64,000 nucleotides of DNA from Leuctra nigra (lineage: Eukaryota; Arthropoda; Insecta; Plecoptera; Leuctridae), in assembly GCA_934045905.1 (NCBI GenBank), contig OW203767.1, positions 20,153,073 to 20,217,072 on the forward strand, read 5' to 3'. Below, piece by piece: positions 59,697-64,000 of the stretch (position 1 is its first letter; the number at the start of each line of letters is the position of its first letter). A program made the translations under genes and the position numbers. The notes beneath the pieces are model-generated. The model was not told where the DNA came from. It saw only the letters and a list, made by a program, of their open reading frames with translations, and did no database searches.

Positions 59697-61170
59697 TATT
59701 GTATTGTATTGTATTATTTATTTGTAGGAAGCAATTACAATTGCATTACAAAGTCAGAACTAAAATAATAACTATAATATGACATTTGAGCATTGAAACA
59801 TATTGAGTAACAAAGACAAATTGTAAAAATACATTCGAATGTTAACACATATTACAAGTTAAAATAGTGAAAGTATTGCGCTAAAAGCGAAGCGAACATA
59901 TAAATATACATATAAATCAGCATTCAAGAAATTCATTTACACTGTAAAAGGAATGCTTCATAAGGAACATCTTTAAAATATACTTGAAACCGCTCCTGGA
60001 CTCAATGTTCCTGATTTCTTGCGGCACATGGTTGTACAGTCTGCGGCCAGACTGCATGACACCCTGAGACGTGGTATTTAAGCGGCAGTATTCATGTTTT
60101 AAATTGGAGGCACCTCTAGTTCCATACATGTGGTGGCTGTTGTCATTAAACGAATGCAGGTTGTCCCGTGTAAACAAACACACTGCCAAAATGTAGATAC
60201 ATGGGAGAGGTAGTATTGCTACCTCCCGGAACTTATCTCTGCATGACGCACTATATCCAAGAGAGAGTATGATCCGGATGACTTTCTTCTGAGCGCGAAA
60301 AGCCCTATTGCTGTCTAGCGTACCGCCCCAAAAGATGATACCATACTGGAGTATTGAGTGAACGTACGCAAAGTAGGCTGATCGTAAAGCAAATAAGTTG
60401 CAATTCAGGGCTAATGTACGCATTACAAAGCGCGCTGAAGAAAGTTTTTTAACTAGATAATCGATATGCGGAACCCAGGATAGGTTTCTATCAATAGTTA
60501 TACCAAGATACTTCACGCTGGAGCACGAGCTGATAGACAGCATATTATCAGAGTGTTTGCCGCGAGGTTCGAAGGTTATAATCTCGGTCTTGGTACGATT
60601 CAATAGAAGTTTGTTAGGGGTGAACCAGTTAACAAAATGATCCATGGCTAAATGGACTTCAGCCGCTAGTTGGTTGGCGGTTAGAGCTTCAATTGTGGCA
60701 CTGGAATCATCAGCATACTGGATTACACTTCTTCCTGAATGGTTGGTACAGATGTTTGGGGCAAGATCGTTCACCATGATAGAGAAGAGAAGGGGCCCCA
60801 AGATGGAGCCCTGGGGCACACCTTTGGTGACGGGTTCCCAAGAGGAGAAGTGTTCATTAAGCTGCACTCTCTGAGTCCTACCACTCAGGTAGGAATCGAA
60901 CCATGCCCCACAAACACCAGTAATCCCATATACCGTGAGTTTGTTCATCAGCAGTTGGTGGTCCATTGAATCGAAGGCCTTAGACAAATCACATAGTATA
61001 ACTCCAACCTTGTTCTTCCTCTCCAAGGCCTCCTCAATCCCAGTAATCATACCAAAGGCAGCAGTAGTGGTAGAATGGTCAGAACGAAACCCATGCTGCG
61101 TAGGGGACCACAGGGTGTTGTTGTTGAAGTGGGTAGTGAGCTGTTGGTGCATAAATTTCTCAATGAGTTG
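59697..61170 (-). mobile_element. 5'-truncated LINE (Jockey/CR1-like)
   Basis: The insertion lies between the two 755-bp repeats. On the - strand it ends in a (AATAC)n tail (59692-59715 on the + strand as TATTG repeats), the mark of a non-LTR element's 3' end. It is truncated at the 5' side within the reverse transcriptase. The 3' UTR is about 220 bp. Confidence 0.85.
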
Positions 61171-61182
61171 AAACCAACTCAT
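59917..61182 (-). CDS. LINE reverse transcriptase, C-terminal part (421 codons)
   Basis: An uninterrupted frame covers most of the RT domain of a non-LTR retrotransposon. GFRSDHST is at residues 31-38, motif A CDLSKAFDSMD with catalytic D65, GVPQGSILGPLLF at 121-133, YADD at 156-159 with both catalytic Asp, and VKYLGITID after the fingers/palm. The C-terminal thumb region follows. The endonuclease and ORF1 are absent. The frame's ATG and first four codons come from the flanking duplicated host DNA, so this start is not the native one. The intact frame implies a recent insertion. The style is closest to Jockey/CR1 clades; the exact clade is uncertain. Confidence 0.88.
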   Translation of the reverse strand: MSWFQLIEKFMHQQLTTHFNNNTLWSPTQHGFRSDHSTTTAAFGMITGIEEALERKNKVGVILCDLSKAFDSMDHQLLMNKLTVYGITGVCGAWFDSYLSGRTQRVQLNEHFSSWEPVTKGVPQGSILGPLLFSIMVNDLAPNICTNHSGRSVIQYADDSSATIEALTANQLAAEVHLAMDHFVNWFTPNKLLLNRTKTEIITFEPRGKHSDNMLSISSCSSVKYLGITIDRNLSWVPHIDYLVKKLSSARFVMRTLALNCNLFALRSAYFAYVHSILQYGIIFWGGTLDSNRAFRAQKKVIRIILSLGYSASCRDKFREVAILPLPCIYILAVCLFTRDNLHSFNDNSHHMYGTRGASNLKHEYCRLNTTSQGVMQSGRRLYNHVPQEIRNIESRSGFKYILKMFLMKHSFYSVNEFLEC

Positions 61183-61925
61183 TTGAAATGAAATACTGAG
61201 CTTTAGGCTCTGCTGCCAGAATTAACAACAGAACTTTCAAGGACTTGGATTTAGATAATCTACCGTGCATATTTCCCGCCATATTAAAGTTATGATAAAG
61301 GACAGATACACACTGTAATTTAAAATGTAATATATCTTAGTATAAAGTTGTCATTAAAGTTCAAAACTTTCATGGATAAAAAGGCAAGACCAAAATACCA
61401 AAATAAAACAAAAAAATCGTGCATTTGGAAGAGAACGTGACAGTGAAATAACGTGAAAATGAGGTGTCATGGGATTTAATATTCTAATTATCAAAATAAT
61501 GGGAAGGTAATAACATTGTTTAATAAAAGTTGACGTATTGTAGTCATTTGAGATTAATTAAACACATAATTCTTGAGAAATTGCTTACCGAACAACACAA
61601 AAACACACCCTAGTAGACTTTAAATCCTTTCTAAACTTTTAAAGTGATGAAAAATGTGTACTAAAATCACTTCTCTTCAAAGTCAATTCGAACTTATTGA
61701 ATAATAAGATTGAATTGGATGTCAGAATAATAACAAATTACATGCCATTACTTCCAGACCTGATGTTAATCAGTCTCTAATTGATACACAACTCCAGTAG
61801 TAAACACACTTCCAGTTAGTTATCCACCAGTTATTTGTTAACTCCAAGTAATATCACAAGTGCCAAAACAAGACAAACTCAAGTTCTATCCACATTCCAA
61901 GCATTCCAGACCCTCTCCAACATTG
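61171..61925 (+). repeat. 755-bp direct repeat, right copy
   Basis: Offset from the left copy by exactly 2229 bp. It supplies the first few codons of the LINE reading frame. Confidence 0.92.
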
Positions 61926-63356
61926 CCCGCTTCGGTCGACGAAAATATTCCAGGATTCCATGGAATCCAGACTCGAATCACAAATCCCACACAAACAGAT
62001 AGAGATGATCGGCTATAAATATCAGGAGGACTCACTCCTTTTCTCTTATCTTGACAGCACAATGATGGATTGAACTGATCGGGATACGAACTCTAGTGCG
62101 TTTGATAGCATAATGGCCGCCAGTGATATTGAGTAATGTCTTTCAGACTGACTATTGACACGCGAGCTTTAAGAATGTGGCTATAGACACGAACAACTGG
62201 AGATTTTCACTTTCCATTTCTGTATGTCAGATATCCTGGGTATTCTTAGAGTTTGTTATGTGTGTGGAATCAATGATTCGATTTCTTTGTATTGACATGA
62301 GTGATGCATTTGGAAGTTCTGAGCTTTGAAACATGATGAAGCGATATTGAAGAGCAAATCTTAACAGAATTAATGTTGTTTTTGGGTGATAAATCCTGAG
62401 AATAGAGCTTTTAGATGATTTTCTGAGTGTTTTTAATAAAAATATAACGTCTTCGGACACACAATTTTTGATGGACTTACACTCAAATGAGAGTTTATAA
62501 TAATATATCAGTACTTCTGTTTATTTTCATTCAACTTTTTCAATATAATCAAGCTATGATCTTGTTGTATTTATAAATTATTCTTACTTATCGAATTGTT
62601 GTTTTTAATTAATCCCCCTCAAAAATGCACAAAATATATTATAGTACTAAACTGGAATTTTTAGAGGATGACGTTCATTTGCATAAGCTTACATACTTTA
62701 ACAAATAACATCTTAAAATGTTGTACAAAGCATACAAACCGCGTATTCTGGCACGAAGTCACACATCTTTCAACGATTAAGCGAGTTGAGAAAGCGGAAA
62801 ATTGTTAGCTTCGTAGATGTAAAGTTTCCTGACTATACTGCATCTGCATTACATGATAATAAAGTGAACACATTTAGCATTGCATTAGTGCATGACAAAT
62901 ACAAGGCTGGCTGCCAGAAGCGCCAACCGTCTAACGGAAAGAGCACAGAGCGGTGGATAATAATATTCATAATTTATTTTTACATTTGTTAAAAATCTTG
63001 TACTTTTCAATGTAATGTATTTACAACTAACAGCAAGCGAAATACGATTTTGAATTTGATTGTAGGCATTAATTTCAAGATATTACACCAGTCATTACAG
63101 AGTAAAAAGACATTGACTTTTCATTGAAGATGTTAAGTTGAATAGTATACAAAGAGTATTACATACCTAACCAGTTGGAGGATGTAATGCAGTTATATAA
63201 TAAATATATAAAAGTATATAACACAATTATAGAAATTTAGATTATTACTATTATTACTAGATTATTACGAACACCTGCTATTTTATCTCAGTTGTGAACA
63301 GAACAATTTACAATTATCTTAAATTACGAAATCCGAATAATTATCGAATACAAACA
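61926..63356. other. AT-rich non-coding DNA
   Basis: No supported gene. TATAAATA at 62014 is not followed by an initiator at the right spacing. Confidence 0.35.
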
Positions 63357-63363
63357 GAGATGC

Positions 63364-63448
63364 ACCCACAGACAGAAAATTGCGCGTTTCCCCCATAAGA
63401 TTGTGCACACCACATGAGTAAAATGCGCAATTTTGTATCCGTGGGTGT
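63364..63448. repeat. 85-bp hairpin
   Basis: CACCCACAGACAGAAAATTG at the left and CAATTTTGTATCCGTGGGTG at the right are imperfect inverses with GCGC next to the loop. Confidence 0.65.
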
Positions 63449-63756
63449 ACTACAGCACAGTTATGGTACACATGAAAGTTCCATGCACCGAAGAAATAAA
63501 TACGGAGGTAGAGAAATATCGCAAATTCGTTAAAATAACAAGATAATAACTTTAAAAACATTTCAAATTTTATGTCACTTCCGTACGTAACGTAGTAATC
63601 GAGTTGAACATAAAAATGCAATTCAAACTTGCATTTCACATTCAATATAACATTTACATAGTTTTTCCTTATCTGTGCTGGCACGATGCAAGTTTTGCGC
63701 CCACACAAATATACAGACATTTTGCTGATATTTACTGGTAATATTTTCCCTGCATA

Positions 63757-64000
63757 TCTAGTGGAGCGGTCGCTCCACCCAGCCAAGTCGTACTGTACGC
63801 TCACAATCACTCAACATTCTGTAAATGCCTAATAATCTGAGGAGCAGACCAAACACTTTTACTGTAAGCAACAACATAGTATTTTCGGCCTACTGGATCT
63901 CAAAAATGGGAAATATCACATTGTTGAGAAATATTTTAATTTGGAGCTATGGACCCCCCTACCAAATATTCCAAGTGAGCCAACAATAGGTTATACCATT
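63757..64000 (+). mobile_element. ETS/CRE-repeat element, copy D (cut by window end)
   Basis: A|TCTAGTGGAGCGGTCGCTCC head and CGGCCTACTGGATCTCAAAA as in copies A-C. The head is closer to copy A (CCACCCAGCCAAGTCGTACT). The array and terminal repeat lie beyond the window. Confidence 0.8.

Noticed and set aside
60644..61171. + strand frames opposite the LINE
   Set aside because: Antisense shadows of the reverse transcriptase.
62014..62060. TATAAATA as a promoter
   Set aside because: No initiator at the right spacing and the first ATG leads to a stop within a few codons.

Overview
The window looks like nuclear DNA of an insect, probably a hemipteran such as a planthopper. It is AT-rich, has spliced genes with GT-AG introns of 1-10 kb, and is crowded with non-autonomous transposable elements, tRNA- and 5S-derived SINEs and a LINE. 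The species call is inference from style and from the odorant-binding-protein-like gene; no marker gene names the organism.

The one gene I can reconstruct with good support is on the + strand. It is a secreted PBP/GOBP-type odorant-binding protein (OBP) in seven exons: 2423-2488 (signal peptide), 12136-12229 (C1), 18864-19015, 22067-22102 (a 36-nt exon with C2-x3-C3), 23042-23186 (C4), 26572-26636 (C5-x8-C6) and 31877-31897 (last six codons and stop). All junctions keep frame and give 192 residues. An arthropod initiator (TCAGT, 2396-2400) lies just upstream of the start and two poly(A) signals follow the stop (32040, 32072). It departs from a classic OBP in three ways: a 61-residue C1-C2 interval with an RGKR site, and one extra cysteine at each end of the mature chain.

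The introns and flanks hold several repeat families. (1) A 1.9-3.3 kb element, three complete copies (3651, 14223, 27831) and one cut by the window end (63757). It has a palindromic head, a body of repeats built round an ETS+CRE-like core (CCGGAAGTGACGTCA), and a terminal long inverted repeat; the third copy carries a trimeric higher-order array. (2) A dispersed family called R1 here, at least nine copies in both orientations. (3) Many palindromic MITE-like elements, with TTAA, TA or TAA/TTA target duplications, some next to exons or nested. (4) SINEs: two of an Ala-tRNA-like family, another tRNA-like one, and a 5S-rRNA-derived SINE3. (5) A 2.06-kb near-perfect hairpin (46416-48479).

The right third has little recognisable coding. 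On the - strand, 41527-42815 shows three compatible exons ending in a stop, of an unrecognised protein. A competing + strand exon lies at 42889-43063, a small transmembrane ORF at 53940-54143, and a 5'-truncated LINE with an intact reverse transcriptase reading frame at 59697-61170. That LINE is flanked by two 755-bp direct copies of the same sequence, an unusually long duplication. The rest is AT-rich non-coding DNA in which I see no gene.
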